Assembly (NCBI GenBank): GCA_039621445.1
Contig: CP154956.1
Location: 58,761,980 to 58,825,979 of the forward strand
Direction: 5' to 3'
Source: Euglena gracilis
Lineage: Eukaryota > Euglenida > Euglenophyceae > Euglenales
Length of the DNA stretch: 64,000 nucleotides
The notes under the pieces were generated by a model. It was not told the origin of the DNA. It searched no databases and saw only the letters and a list, made by a program, of their open reading frames with translations. The number at the start of each line of letters is the position of its first letter. The first letter of the stretch is position 1. A program made the position numbers and the translations under genes. Shown one piece after another: positions 34,125 to 44,880 of this stretch.

Positions 34125-34330
34125 TACGGGGGGGGGGCTTATCCAGGGGGGGCGGGCCGATCCTACCCAGTTTAGACCCTTCGCGCGTGAATAACTCGGG
34201 CCTGGCGGGGAGTTGGGGGTCTAGAAATCCAGTCGCTCGCGACTGGAAAAAAAAATTCCGGGAACCGGGCCGGGATCATGGTGATACTCCGCCGGTTCCC
34301 GAGGTGGCCCCGAGGGAGGGGGAGGGGGGC
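34125..34330 (+). repeat. Repeat family U, copy 1 (partner 53800-54010)
   Basis: GGGCTTATCC, GGGCCGATCCTACCCAG, TTCGCGCGTGAATAACTCGG, CAGTCGCTCGCGACTG, GGGCCGGGATCATGGTGATA. The partner is about 90 percent identical by eye, with a 23-base insertion. Confidence 0.85.
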
Positions 34331-34339
34331 CCCGCGCTT

Positions 34340-35100
34340 CTATTGGGGGGGTGGGCGATATCCTGAAACCGGGTCTGCACAGGGGTGCATTCCAGGGTTC
34401 AAACAAACATTTGCTGTGTCAGTTATCAGTCGGGTTGTTGGGCATGTTTTTGAACCAGTATTGTGTTTTTTTGGCTGAAGCTTCAAACTGTCCCTGCGAC
34501 GAAGAGCTCTTGCATGCATGTGCACACGTCGCCTGAATGAAGCTCTCTGACTGAGATTTCAACCAAGACCACAGGGCTCCTCATTCAGCCCTCTTTCAAT
34601 CGAGCACATGTGGGCGCCTCAGTGTGTATCTCCTTGGGCACAGATGCAATGCCATTGGGTGACTGATTGCGAGACCCTCTGACCCAAGGTCTTCAACACG
34701 CCAACTTATTAATGTGTGAAGAGGGGGAGTGCAAACAAACAGTGATTAGCGACGCTTGCAAGAGCACATCCAATGATTTCACACATCGAGGCAAAGCCTT
34801 CAAAGTGTGTCATCGTTGCTGCTGTCCGAGAAAAGAAGTTGCTCGGATCCAGAATCATCCAAATTGCCACAGTCCGTTGGCAGGGCTTCAGTCAGGCTCG
34901 GTCCCACAGGAGAGTGGGTGAATTCCGACTGTACAATATCGCAATCGGTGCACAGCTCCACTGCGAATAGGCTTCCGCAGCCCTGGGGCTCTTGCAGTTC
35001 CTTGACGTCTGCTTCTGCTACTCCCTTATCAGAACATTACTTCAAGGAGGGGCAGAAGAATAAGAATGCACTCTGTGAATCACAGGCAGAAAAGATGAGG
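34340..35100. other. Coding-like stretch, no gene resolved
   Basis: Plus frames over 34667-35112 are Cys-rich (CHRCCCPRKE) or Ser-rich in turn and change frame. No GT-AG pair joins them convincingly. Confidence 0.3.
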
Positions 35101-35170
35101 GAAAAAAAATGACACCGCCCTCCCGCCAGGGCGGTCCTTAAGCAAAAAAAAAATCCTGTCCCCATACACT
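35100..35170. repeat. GGGCGGTCC tagged element, short copy
   Basis: CACCGCCCTCCCGCC then AGGGCGGTCCTTAAG and an A run. Related to 6636-6738 and 36240-36330. Confidence 0.5.
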
Positions 35171-35196
35171 TTAACCCAAAAATAAGGAAAAGGGGA

Positions 35197-35935
35197 TTTT
35201 GAAATTTTTTTTGAAAAATGAACCTAAAATACATGGTTTTTTGATGGAAAATCACATTTCTTCCCAAAAAAAATCTCCAAAATTTTAGGGTTGAAAATTG
35301 TTAGTTTTTAGGAGGGGGGTCAAAAAAATGCAGGTCAAAAAAAATGGGACCAATTTTGGAACATTCAAATTTTACTGACATTTTTTTCTTGGAAATTTTT
35401 TGAATTTTCAGTGGCACTTTTTTTTGCTTCCAAAATCTCTCAAAATCAAAATTTTGAGAAATGTTGAAATTTTAGAAGGTGTGAAAAAATGGGGTTTGGG
35501 GGGGGGGGGCAACATTTTGGGCAGCATTTTCACCAATTTCGGAAAACGGGGGATTTGGGCTGAAAAAATTTGAAATTTTTTTGAAAAATGAACCCAAAAT
35601 CCCGGGGGGGAAAAACTGCGGCTGAATAAAATTAGAACTGACAAAATTGGAAGCCGAAAAAATTGGTGATTTTTTGATGGAAACCCACATTTTTTTTCAC
35701 AGAAAAAGCTCAAAGATTTCAGGGTTAAATTGGGTAATTTTAGGAGGGGGGTGGAAAATAACGAAGGTCAAAAAAAGTGGACCAAATTTTGGCACAGTCA
35801 CATTTTACTGACATTTTTTCTCTGTCAAATTTTTTGGATGTTCAATGGCATTTTTTTGCTTCAAAAACCTCTCAAAATCAAAATTTTGAGAAAATGTTGA
35901 TTTTTTGAAGGTGTGAAAAATGGGGTTTTGAGGGA
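35197..35935. repeat. Tandem duplication of an AT-rich block, offset about 371
   Basis: GAAATTTTTTTTGAAAAATG starts at 35201 and 35572. TTTTACTGACATTTTTT, CTCTCAAAATCAAAATTTTG and GAAGGTGTGAAAAA follow in both. A 60-base segment near 35600-35665 is present only in the second. Confidence 0.85.
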
Positions 35936-35939
35936 GTTT

Positions 35940-36240
35940 TCCTTGCGAAATGGCCATTTTTTGAGGGAAAAGTCCTAAAATCATTTTTTTGGTCATCAAA
36001 AATTGACGTTTTTTTAGTTTTTCCAGACGTTTTTTTGTTGTTTTTTTTAAAAAAACAAGTTTTTTTTAAAAAAACAAGCAGTCAACCTTGGCAAGCACCT
36101 ATGGTCAAGCCCCAAACTTTCCCCATTTTAGGCCATTTTAGGCACTTTAGGCCATTTCAGCTATGGGTGCCTGCATATGGGTCCCAAAATGGGTCAAAAA
36201 AACACCCGGTGCCGAAGGCGCCGGAAAAAATTTTTCGGGT
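35940..36240. repeat. A/T-run repeat related to family K
   Basis: GGTCATCAAAAATTGACG, TTTTTCCAGACG and CAAGCAGTCAACCTTGG recall 63300-63345 and 63665-63685. A GCCGAAGGCGCCGGAAAA hairpin lies at 36204-36224. Confidence 0.5.
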
Positions 36241-36330
36241 CCAAAACTGCCCTGGGGGGGGGCGGTCCTTAAGGGGCGGTCCTTAACTAAAAAAAAAAAA
36301 TCCCGTCCCTTATGGACCGCCCTGCCTCCC
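36240..36330. repeat. GGGCGGTCC tagged inverted element
   Basis: GGGGGGCGGTCCTTAAG, GGGGCGGTCCTTAAC, then CCCTTATGGACCGCCC in reverse. Confidence 0.65.
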
Positions 36331-36703
36331 GCATGGCTCACCCATGAACAATGGGAAACAATGATACAAAAAATATATACATCTGCTTGTTTGGGCATAA
36401 GCAGGAATGTCCTGCTCTGTTGAAGTGCTATGATCTGCAGCATCCGGTCCTGAAAAGAAATGATTCAGCGAATCGGTTCTCAAAACCGATTTGTGTGCCT
36501 TGTTCAAAAGAGATAAAAAAAAATTAGATGGATAGATAGAGAAGCAGACAAAAAAAAGATAAATAGATATAAAAAAATGCATAAAATAATAGATAAAAAA
36601 ATAGATAAAAAAAAGAATTAGCAAAATAACTTTATTTATCTTGCTTCACATTATTTTGGGCACAGACACCGTTTTTTTTATCTTGTCCTCCTTGTTGACC
36701 CAT

Positions 36704-36829
36704 TCATTTAAACATATCCTTGTGGCTCCTCAAGTATTGCAGACACTTGAGGAGGCCAGATTTCACCAGGTTGTAGTTCATTCCAAACAGCCTGACCCTT
36801 TGCCAGTACTTATCATCCTCCTCTGGCCA
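36704..36829 (-). CDS. Candidate terminal exon, possibly of the BRCT gene
   Basis: After CTGTCCTAG the minus frame reads WPEEDDKYWQRVRLFGMNYN then LVKSGLLKCLQYLRSHKDMF, K, TGA. The composition is strongly protein-like. The same frame is open on the other side of the TAG (PDEEVCGTAEQMAGAGQ...), which is either coincidence or a sign that my exon border is wrong. It could follow the BRCT exon at 37.7 kb on the same strand. Confidence 0.45.
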   Translation of the reverse strand, partial: WPEEDDKYWQRVRLFGMNYNLVKSGLLKCLQYLRSHKDMFK

Positions 36830-36944
36830 CTAGGACAGCGCAGTATTGTGCAGCATGCCAGCTTGCCCAGCACCAGCCATCTGTTCTGCAGTTCCACAGA
36901 CTTCTTCATCAGGAAAGAAACAGGGGAGGAGGTGGGATGATAAC

Positions 36945-37093
36945 CCTGAAAATGGTGCTCTTGCCCATGTTTGTTATCTCCTTTTGGAAATTAGTCACTG
37001 GTGGAGAGACCATTTTACGTGCGGTTGTTTGTGGCAATTTGTGATTATTTGTGATTATTCGTGATGATTTGTGGCACAAATGTGTGGAAATCC
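36945..37093 (-). CDS. Candidate exon
   Basis: Acceptor CTTTATTCTGCAG, a 49-codon open frame (STHLCHKSSRIITNNHKLPQ ... KEITNMGKSTIFR), donor AGG|GTTATC. Overlaps short GTGATTATTTGTGATT repeats. Confidence 0.35.
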
Positions 37094-37684
37094 CTGCAGA
37101 ATAAAGCTCAGCTTTCACACAAAAGCAAAATGCAGAAATATGAAAACTTGATCTCTGTCAAAAAACCAGAAAAAATATCTCAGTTCGAAAACTGTGTCCA
37201 AATAATCCCGAAAAAAAAGTGGCCTCGGCAATCTCCCCAGAACTGAATACTTGGTGAGTGTGAGATTTCAATTGTATGTCGCCATAAAAGAAGTAAACAG
37301 TACTAAATGGTGGCAATGAGGGTCAATGCCAAACGGGCAGGCAGCCTCGTACCAGTTCCCCCCCCCACCAGGGGAATCCCACCATTATGATGGGGGTCTG
37401 GTCCCCGAAATGACACATCGGTACCCAGGTTTTGGCGGTCCCGGGAACCCCCAGGCCATTTCTTAAAGACCTGGTGGGGGCGTCCATAAGTAAAAATAAG
37501 GGGGTCGGTTGTATGATGCATGGGGAAACCTCCGTCTTATCAGTGGGACTGCGGGGGGGGGGGATTTAGTGACAGGGTGAGAGGCTCCCAAATAACAGTG
37601 GCAAGAAATCAATGGCGGGATGTAAAAGGGCACACTGGAATTGGAATCACGGCAGCAATGATCAAGCACCTTCTCCGAAACTAC

Positions 37685-37805
37685 CAAAGGTGTGCGCTTG
37701 TCGTTGGTCTTCAATACCAAATAATCAAGCTCCGGCTTTAATTGGCCAGCTTTCAGTGAATCCACAACAAAGTCAGGGCGAAGGTACTTTGGCTGCTGTC
37801 CTTGA
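37685..37805 (-). CDS. BRCT-domain exon
   Basis: Acceptor TTTTCTTTCTCCAG, 40 codons, donor TTG|GTAGTT. The frame QGQQPKYLRPDFVVDSLKAG then QLKPELDYLVLKTND matches the end of a BRCT domain, where the family has a hydrophobic pair, Trp or Phe, Asp-Ser, a basic residue, Gly and a late Tyr. BRCT domains bind phosphoproteins or DNA ends in DNA-damage proteins. The first half of the domain should be in upstream exons, which I could not identify. Which BRCT protein it is remains open. Confidence 0.65.
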
Positions 37806-37954
37806 CTGGAGAAAGAAAACAATGAGGTGTAAAAGAAATGGAACATGCCACCCATCCCATCCACATTAACCACATTGTCCCGTCCACCCTTCTCCATTGT
37901 CAAACCTACCCCATTTCTCCTATTTCCTTGGGCAAGCTTGTTGTAATTCAAATC

Positions 37955-38075
37955 ATGTCACCAATCAAAATACTGGCCGACACACCATGGAGGTGTCCAA
38001 GTGAAAATATCCTCCCCAGCTGAGGTGAGCCTGGGCCATCAAGTTTCACATGAGGAGGAAGGTTTCGTTTCTTTT
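37955..38075 (-). CDS. Candidate exon upstream of the BRCT exon
   Basis: The minus frame reads RNLPPHVKLDGPGSPQLGRI then FSLGHLHG before a donor CATG|GTGTGT, or continues ASILIGDMI to a stop. An acceptor CACCTCAG lies inside. The phase to the BRCT exon is not settled. Confidence 0.35.
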
Positions 38076-38079
38076 GTTT

Positions 38080-38470
38080 TGGGGGGGGGGGCACCATGGA
38101 AACAAAAAAGCAAAAGAAATGCAGATTGCATGTAGATTCCGTCAAGAACTCCCCCAAAATATGCACTTTTCTGCTGGAGAGAAATTATTTATCGTTGAAG
38201 TATATTTTTGTGCATTTTGATTGAGTTTTGGAACGTCATAATTCCAAAAATCAAGCAATTGTTGGCAAAAAAAAAGTCCAAAAATGACAATAATTTGACA
38301 AAAAGTTTGGTCTCAAGGGGAAAATAGGCTGAAAATGTGCAAATTTTTCCAAATCAAAAAAATTTCTAGCAAAAAAAAAATCAGGAAATCGCCCAAAAAA
38401 TCACAGACGCACACAAACACACACAAACACACACAAAAAAGGTGCATATTACACTAAAATAAAAAAAAAC
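38080..38470 (-). repeat. Dispersed repeat family A, copy 3
   Basis: Core at 38127-38181 (minus frame KVHILGEFLTESTCN), then CTCAAGGGGAAAATAGG and TTTCCAAATCAAAAAAATTTC matching 4510 and 13940. Confidence 0.7.
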
Positions 38471-38479
38471 CCAAGGGGG

Positions 38480-38605
38480 AGGAGACCATCAAGCACCTCT
38501 GGTCAGTCATGCCCTTGGGCCCAGCATCGCCCAGCATCGCCCAGCATCGCCCAGCATCGCTCAGCATCGCCCAGCATCGCCCAGCATCGCCCAGCATCGC
38601 CTTTG
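38480..38605. repeat. (CCAGCATCGC)n 10-bp repeat, copy 1
   Basis: Eight CCAGCATCGC units next to GAAGCACCTCTGGTCAG-like flank. An inverted partner is at 39978-40165. Confidence 0.9.
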
Positions 38606-38629
38606 GAGCCCTTGAAGGTGTACCTATAA

Positions 38630-39118
38630 TGCCTGCTGCTTTTGCCGCTCTAGCCCACTTTTGGCTACTTTTGGCCACCTTTGGTTGCTTTTTGACCACT
38701 TTGACCACTTTTGACTGCTTTTTGCCCACTTTGACCACTTTTGACTGCTTTTTGACCACTTTTGCCCACATTTGCTGCCTTTTGACCAATTTTGACTGCT
38801 TCTTGACCACGTTTGCTGCTTTTTGCCCACTTTTGCCCATTTCCAACCACCTTTGCAGCTTTTTGATCACTTTTGCTGCTTTTTGACCACTTTTGGCCCC
38901 TTTTGCCTGCTTTTTGACCACTTTTGACAACTTTTGTTGCTTTTCGACCACTTTTGCTCACTGTTTGCCCACTTTTGGCCATTGTTGCTGCTTTTTGATC
39001 ACTTTCACTTTTTTTGCCCACTTTTGCCCACTTTTTTACCACTTTTGCTGCTTTCTGACCACTTTACCCCACTTTTCCCTGCTTTTTGACCACTTTTTGA
39101 CCACTTTTGCTGCTTTTT
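38630..39118. repeat. Minisatellite, about 21-bp unit
   Basis: CCACTTTTGCTGCTTTTTGA units with variants (GACCACTTTTGACTGC). Minus ORFs KVVKKQSK are artefacts. Confidence 0.9.
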
Positions 39119-39290
39119 GCCGGCACAGGATGTGGTGCAGAGGTTAAACCAGCAACAACCAAGGAAAGATGCAGCAAAGTGTGGCCGTATCCAACCAGTC
39201 GATTGCGTTGTCCAATATGTTGAGCTCCAAGGCTGGGCTTTTGCAGGGAGTGGCTTCGGCTGCGTCTCAATCTTGTCCAGTATCTGCATC
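39119..39290. other. Coding-like segment between minisatellites
   Basis: Plus frame VVQRLNQQQPRKDAAKCGRI ... GWAFAGSGFGCVS, and another plus frame MQQSVAVSNQSIALSN. Not resolved. Confidence 0.3.
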
Positions 39291-39612
39291 TGTTGCATCC
39301 TGCATCCACTGCCTTGTCCAGCATCTGCATGTTGTCCAGTGTCTGCATGTTGTCCAGCATCTGCATCTTGCGCAGTATCTGCATCTTGTCCAGCATCTGC
39401 ACGTTGTCCAGCATCTGCGCGTTGTCCAGCATCTGCTTCTTGTCCAGCAACTGCATCTTGTCCACCATCTGCATGTTGTCCAGTGTCTGCATCCAGTTCA
39501 TCTTGTCCAGCATCGGCTTCTTGTCCAGCATCTGCATCTTGTCCAGTTCCTGCATCCAGTTCATCTTGTCCAGCATCTGCATCTTGTCCAGTATCTGTCC
39601 AGTATTCATCCG
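39290..39612. repeat. 18-bp minisatellite (GTCCAGCATCTGCATCTT)n
   Basis: About 17 imperfect units. Because the unit is a multiple of three the array is open in all frames, for example LDKMQM repeats on the minus strand. It could encode a repeat protein, but nothing outside supports that. Confidence 0.9.
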
Positions 39613-39975
39613 TTGGCTCCTGACCAAGCCAAAATAACCACAAAAGCCCCCAAAAAGGCCACAAAAAGCCCAAAATTGACCACAAAAAGCCCAAAAAGCA
39701 ACCAAAATAACCAAAAATTGCCCAAAAATGCCAACAAAGTCCACAAAAGATTGCGAAAAATGACCCAAAATCACCAAAAAGACGCAAAATGGCCAAAATG
39801 CCATAAAATCTGCTCAAAAAGGCCCCAATTAGCCCAATATTGGCCAAATCAGTGATAAATAGCCCCCAAATTAGCAAAAAATTGACCCATAGTGGCCAAA
39901 ATGGGTGTAAAACTGGAGCTTTGTGGGAAAATTATCCCAAAAATGGTTCAATTCTCCAAAATATACAAAAAAAAT
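39612..39975. repeat. A-rich CAAAAAGCCCAAAA-type degenerate repeat
   Basis: Short CCACAAAAAG / CCCAAAAATG words, no gene. Confidence 0.7.
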
Positions 39976-39977
39976 GC

Positions 39978-40165
39978 CAGCATCGCCCAGCATCGCCCAG
40001 CATCGCCCTGCATCGCCCAGCATCGCCCAGCATCGGAACCCCACCTCTGGTCTCCAAAAATCCAGCATCGCCCAGCATCGCCCAGCATCGCCCTGCATCG
40101 CCCAGCATCGCCCAGCATCATCAGAGGTGCTTGGAGACCATACCCAAAGGGCACGTCCCCAATGT
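39978..40165. repeat. (CCAGCATCGC)n 10-bp repeat, copy 2 with flank
   Basis: Two blocks of CCAGCATCGC (39978-40035, 40064-40120) followed by CATCAGAGGTGCTTGG, inverted relative to 38480-38520. Confidence 0.85.
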
Positions 40166-40202
40166 GAGTCTTCCCCAACGGAATGATGAAAATATCCCTC
40201 AC

Positions 40203-40340
40203 ACACACCAAAGGGTCTGTTTGTTTGGGGGAATTCAAGTTTGGGCTTTGAATGCTCAAATGAATGGCACAAATTTGAAGGGAATCATTGATTCGGGCTC
40301 AACGGACACACTGCCCAGCCCAAAGCCCAACCCCGCCCAG
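40203..40340 (+). CDS. Short exon candidate with an aspartic-protease-like motif
   Basis: The frame reads IQVWALNAQMNGTNLKGI, IDSGSTDTLPSPKPNPAQ, then donor CAG|GTGGGT. D-S-G-S after a hydrophobic strand is the active-site style of retropepsins and Ddi1-like proteases. Too short to assign, and no flap or second motif is seen. Confidence 0.3.
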
Positions 40341-40619
40341 GTGGGTTGAAAAAAAATGCCCCCCCCCCTGCCTGCTTAAAGCACCCATCCCCCAAGGTCA
40401 AGGTGCGCCCTTCCTGAAAAAGAAGCCCGATGGGGTTGAGGGCGGGGTGCACTTTTACCCGCACCCAGGAGGGCCACTTGCAATCTTCCGAAAAAAACCA
40501 GTCACGGCCTTTTCCCTCAAAACCAGCCAGTCACTTTCCCGGGGGGGGGGGGGAAGAAAAAAAGCCAAAAGCTGTCTCCAGCACCTTCCGTACCAGGTCA
40601 CTATAATTTGTTTAAAACT

Positions 40620-41430
40620 GTTGACCATTCACGGCTTCCCCATGTGAGAAATTGGAGTTCATTTACGGGTGAACACTATGGCAAAATGTGAATGGTGTGA
40701 ATGTGTTCACTGGTGAATACTAGCGCACCCGTGATCATTCACAGGTGTGCTCTGAGGAATTGTGAACAAAATTTACTTTAGAATTTTAGGCTGCCTGATT
40801 GCAACTGGAGGCCGGCCTGTGCATGTGACGAGTGGAGGGGCAATGCAAGTGGTGGGGCACTGAACTGACACGCGGGGAAACAATTTTCAGTGCAAGAACA
40901 AGGCTCGCAATGCCATTGACAGCATGATCAAAAGGCAACAGGCCCCAAAGCTCAACGGCAACTGGGCCAGTTCCTTGTTAATGTTGCTTACAGCATTAAA
41001 ACATGTCCGAAAAATGGACACTGGCATGGATCGAAGGTGCCCATCTTTCCTGCCTTCTCCTGCCTTGTCTTGACCCAGGCATCGGCTTCATGTTGCTTTT
41101 GAAAAGTTCGCGATCATCAATGCACCATCTGGCCCACCCACAAATACTTCTTCCAAAGAGGCCAAAAACAATGCAATGCCGGATGCAAACATCAATGTAC
41201 TCCAAACAACACTTTAACGCGGCATGGTTCTTGGGTTCTAGATCTTCATTTTCACCACCGGTGGGGCCGGAGCCCAAAAGGGCATCCACTGCTGTGGCTC
41301 CTAGGGACCCAGCACCACATAAAACAGCCAAAAAATCATCAACGGGGTCGGGGCATCTGAGCTTCCATCATATTGGCAAAACGCTTCATTGGACAGTGGG
41401 GGAAAGCAATTATCGGAAAAACAATTAATT
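40620..41430. repeat. Large repeat family Q, copy 1
   Basis: Shares CGGCTTCCCCA, TTCAC-GGTGAAC words, TGGACACTGGCATGGATCG, TCAATGCACCATCTGGCCC, GGCATGGTTCTTGG and TCTTCATTTTCACCACCGGT with 44880-46040. One segment (about 40830-40900) is inverted relative to 45050-45120. A minus ORF (41331-40996, GENEDLEPKNHAALKC...) aligns to a similar minus frame in copy 2, so the repeat may carry an old coding region. Confidence 0.8.
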
Positions 41431-41985
41431 AACAAAAAAATGTTGCTTTGATCACTGGTGATGCATTGCGCACCGATCTGTTCACGGGTGCACACGCAGA
41501 AACTGTGAATGGATTTGGGCAGTAACAGGTGTTTTATAGCACACCCATGAAATTACGCCCAAAGTTCACCCATGAATGCCCAAAACGCGAATTTGTCAGG
41601 ATACACTCCCGGTACTTATCGGTTGTGGTACAGCAAACCCCCCCTTTTCGATTGTGGTACGACGCTTCTATTCCTCTTTTCTCGAATTAGGCCAAATTTA
41701 GGCTAATTGCCCTGGTTCTCTATATTCAGGATGGTAGATCCCCTTCCGGGCCGCAGGGCCGTGTCACCAAACCCTAACCCTGCCCCTTCAAAAATCCACA
41801 AAAACCCCCCAAACGCCCGAGGCGGGTCCCGACATTTGGGTCCCTGACCGTTAAAAGGGCGTCGTAATAAACCGAAAGGGGGGCCCGTCGTACCATAACA
41901 GATAAATACCACACTCCCAATTAGGAACCTCTAGGCTACTGTCGGGAAGCCCGTGAATTTGGCTTTTGGTTTAAAGCAAATATCG
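41430..41985. other. No gene seen
   Basis: Contains a TTCGATTGTGGTACGACGC word at 41648 faced by CGTCGTAATAAACCGAAAGGG and CGTCGTACCATAAC at 41863-41900, another tagged inverted structure. Confidence 0.4.
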
Positions 41986-42066
41986 GGGTTCAATCACGAT
42001 TCCCGGTTGTGGAAACGGGCGACGCCCCCCCCCCCCGTTTCCACACCGGGAATCGTGAATGAACCC
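41985..42066. repeat. Palindrome with C-run centre (family V, copy 1)
   Basis: GGGTTCAATCACGATTCCCGG and TTGTGGAAACGGG on the left are mirrored by CCCGTTTCCACACCGGGAATC on the right around a C run. A relative is at 56205-56285. Confidence 0.85.
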
Positions 42067-42089
42067 GGTATTTCTTACAAAAATTTGCA

Positions 42090-42592
42090 GGTGGCATGAT
42101 GTGAAATTTCAGATAAAATTTATGGTATGATCTGTGATCTAGAAGGTCCTTAAAAAATGACTTTGGTGTTCTTTAACCTGAGGGAAGCTAAAAAGTTGTT
42201 TTGTTTCCCTGCTTTTCAGGCACCAAAACCTTGATCACTGGCCGACTCCCCCTCCTCCGGAGGGGAAGAGTGACTGGTTCTTTTTTAAAATGGCTGACTG
42301 GTTCTTGGCTTGAACTCTCCCCTCTGGGGGGAGGGTCGACAAAAAATCAGCAAATAAAAAAGGAGGAAATATTCAGGAAGAAAGAATATACCCGAAGAAG
42401 TCAAAAGGATGGGACCAAATTTGGTATAAAATTTCACAAAAAGGGTGCCCAAAAAGGAAAGGTTCCACACCCAAATCTTTTCCTCAACTCTTTTTCCTTG
42501 GTAACGGTCAGATTCTGGCACAGAACGTGCGTTGCAGCATGCGAGAAGAATGGTAGAACCCGGCCCCCGTGTAATGACACCAGCTTCGTCAA
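42090..42592. other. A-rich stretch, weak frames
   Basis: A plus frame ends VRFWHRTCVAACEKNGRT, CNDTSFVKW at 42599. It could be an exon preceding the ORF at 42593-42892, but the frames differ. Confidence 0.25.
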
Positions 42593-42892
42593 GTGGTAGG
42601 TCGGAATGTCAGTAAAACAGCCAGAATTGAAATAAAATGTAATTCCCTACGACGCCAAGAAAGCAACAAGGAGGATGAGCAGGACACTGGGCAACGATCG
42701 GCAAACTACTGGTTTAGGGATGGGTTTGTGAAGTTGTGCAGATGTAACCTTTTGGAAGACCTGAGTGAATCCGGGGATCTCATTCATGGATACTTTTATG
42801 TATACATCCTTCTGAATTCGGCAAAACGGCCTCTAATTCCAGGCTCCTATTTTGTCCAGCGAAACGTGTCATTTTTTGATAATTTTTTTTAA
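42593..42892 (+). CDS. Hypothetical protein-like ORF
   Basis: A 99-codon frame: IKCNSLRRQESNKEDEQDTG, RSANYWFRDGFVKLCRCN, DLIHGYFYVYILLNSAKRP, LIPGSYFVQ. Composition is protein-like and no good antisense frame competes, but the first codon is GTG-like and no splice or homology support exists. It may be an exon or a decayed mobile-element fragment. Confidence 0.4.
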   Translation: MVGRNVSKTARIEIKCNSLRRQESNKEDEQDTGQRSANYWFRDGFVKLCRCNLLEDLSESGDLIHGYFYVYILLNSAKRPLIPGSYFVQRNVSFFDNFF

Positions 42893-43039
42893 AAAAAAAT
42901 GATCGTGGAGAGCATTTCCTCGCACAGCGTGGATACGTGCATTTGCGCAACTGCATTTACGCACAAATGTACATCCACATCTACAAAGCAGTCACATTTT
43001 GTCCAGAAGAAAAAATCAAACTCAATTCAAAAAACTGTA

Positions 43040-43370
43040 TTGCCAGTACAGCTGGCGTTTTTTTTTTATTAAAAAAAAGGCAACCCGTGTTTTTTTGTGG
43101 CAAAAAAGCAGCAAATCTTTTTTTGAAAATGAGCTTTTACAAAGCATTACTGTCTCCTTGCATCCCACACAACGCACCTTCACACCCAAAAACACTTTAG
43201 AAATCTTCTCCGAAAAAAGGTGTCAAAAAATTGATGAATTTCCACACCCATACCGGAAAATGGCTCAAAATGTATCCCAAAAAAATGCCATGGTTGATGG
43301 GAAAATCCTAAAGAAATTCCCTTTCGAAAACTTTTCCTTCAAACCCTCGCCGACGTTTTTTTGGTTTTTT
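43040..43370 (-). repeat. Dispersed repeat family J, inverted copy
   Basis: CACAACGCACCTTCACACCC and AAATGGCTCAAAATGTATCC are reverse complements of words at 46690-46720 and 46600-46630. Confidence 0.7.
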
Positions 43371-43379
43371 GTAAGTTAT

Positions 43380-44490
43380 TTGAAATAAAATAAAACCCAA
43401 ACCCCCCCCCCCAAAAACACCGTTTTGGGGGTATTTTGCTTTTTTTTTTTTAATACCTGGCTTTGATTGCCAGGCAAGCCGGAAATTTCAACATACGAGA
43501 GTGGTTGGCCATTCTGTCTGAAAAGAATGTGAATGTGAACTTTTACGCAATTGTGCAAATGTCATTCATGTCAAATGTCGAATCCAATGATCCAACAATC
43601 CAATAATTGTCGAATTGAACAGGGGGGACGCCAACTGTCAGTGGAACACGTTTCCATTATTTTTTCCTGTTCATTCTGCCTCAGTCTCGTTGCATTGAGC
43701 ACATCCGGTGCCGAAGGTAGAAGTGCTTTGGCTCGGGCACTTTTGGCCATGTGCCCAACCCCGTGGTTGGGTCTGGGTGCCTTGGAATGCCTGCCAAGCA
43801 GGCATCCCCTAGGGTGGGCTCGGCCTCGCCTTAAAACCAAGAAATGAAGTTAAAATTGTGACGAAAGATGGAAGAATCATTTGGAAGCATGCAGGCAGGC
43901 ACCAATCCCCCCCCCCCCCCCCCGGGGATAATGCCTGCCTGCCCAGACACTCGAGGGCACTCCAAGACCCCCCCCGCAAGTTGATAAAATCCAGTCTGGT
44001 GTGGACTGGACTATTCCGTCACTCAGTCGCTGGCTGACCCCCCCCCCCCCCGGTGGGGTGGGTGACTGGTTTTAGAGTGACTGACGTTTTTGGCCCGGGG
44101 GGAAGTGATCCCCCCGGGGGGCGAGAAAAAATTGTCAGAGAGATGGGGTACCACTAGCCAAAATGTGCAACAAAGAATTAATCACTGTCACGTGAAACAA
44201 AAGTGACAGCGAATTCAAAAATAGGAGACCCCAATCCAAGCCCAAGGTGAGAACCCAAGATGTGTGCATGAACAGAAGAAATGATGCAAACATATTTATC
44301 CCAACTTGCTCGTAACAGGGATACCAAAAACAAAAACGGCGTTCAATCCCAACAAAATGGATTCAACCTCGGTTCAATCTTTAATCTTTGAACTTTATTA
44401 CAAAATCATGGACTTCACACCAGTCAACTGGTTGGCTTGATGACCAAAAACTCAACGATTCTCTTCTTTTAAAGAGAGAAATTTTGGTGC
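43380..44490. other. No secure gene
   Basis: 43571-43840 has a minus frame AKSARAKALLPSAPDVLNA and an overlapping plus ORF. 43905-44120 has long C and G runs and the word GGCTGACCCCCC. 44120-44490 is AT-rich with nothing seen. Confidence 0.3.
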
Positions 44491-44880
44491 CTTGTGATGT
44501 CTCCCCCTCCCAAGAAGTCGGTCGACTGGGTTGACTTGAAGTGGGCAGGGTTACAGGAAGCTATGGGGGGGTCCAAACCCGTACAGACCCCACCACCCAA
44601 CACGGAAGGGGGCGGCGCACCCCCCTCGCACTTCGAAACGGTCAGGGGCCAGGAAAAATTATGGCTTTTGGCTTGGCTGGATACCAGGCCAAAGCTTTTA
44701 AAAAAAATACTTCATTTTTTTCGAAAATAATAATACAGTACAATACTGTACTAATAACTGTATAATACTGTATAATAATACAGTAGACAATACTGTAAAT
44801 TGTCTAAAAATGCTCATTTAAGCGGTGAAAAAAGTTTATTTGAAAAATGCCCAAAGGTTAAAAAATGCTTAAAACCGTTA
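44490..44880. other. No gene; TACTGTA repeats
   Basis: AATACTGTATAATA-type short repeats at 44738-44800. Confidence 0.5.

Noticed and set aside
36641-36940. Plus ORF starting MLHIILGTDTVFF
   Set aside because: The antisense frame WPEEDDKYWQRVRLFG is far more protein-like.
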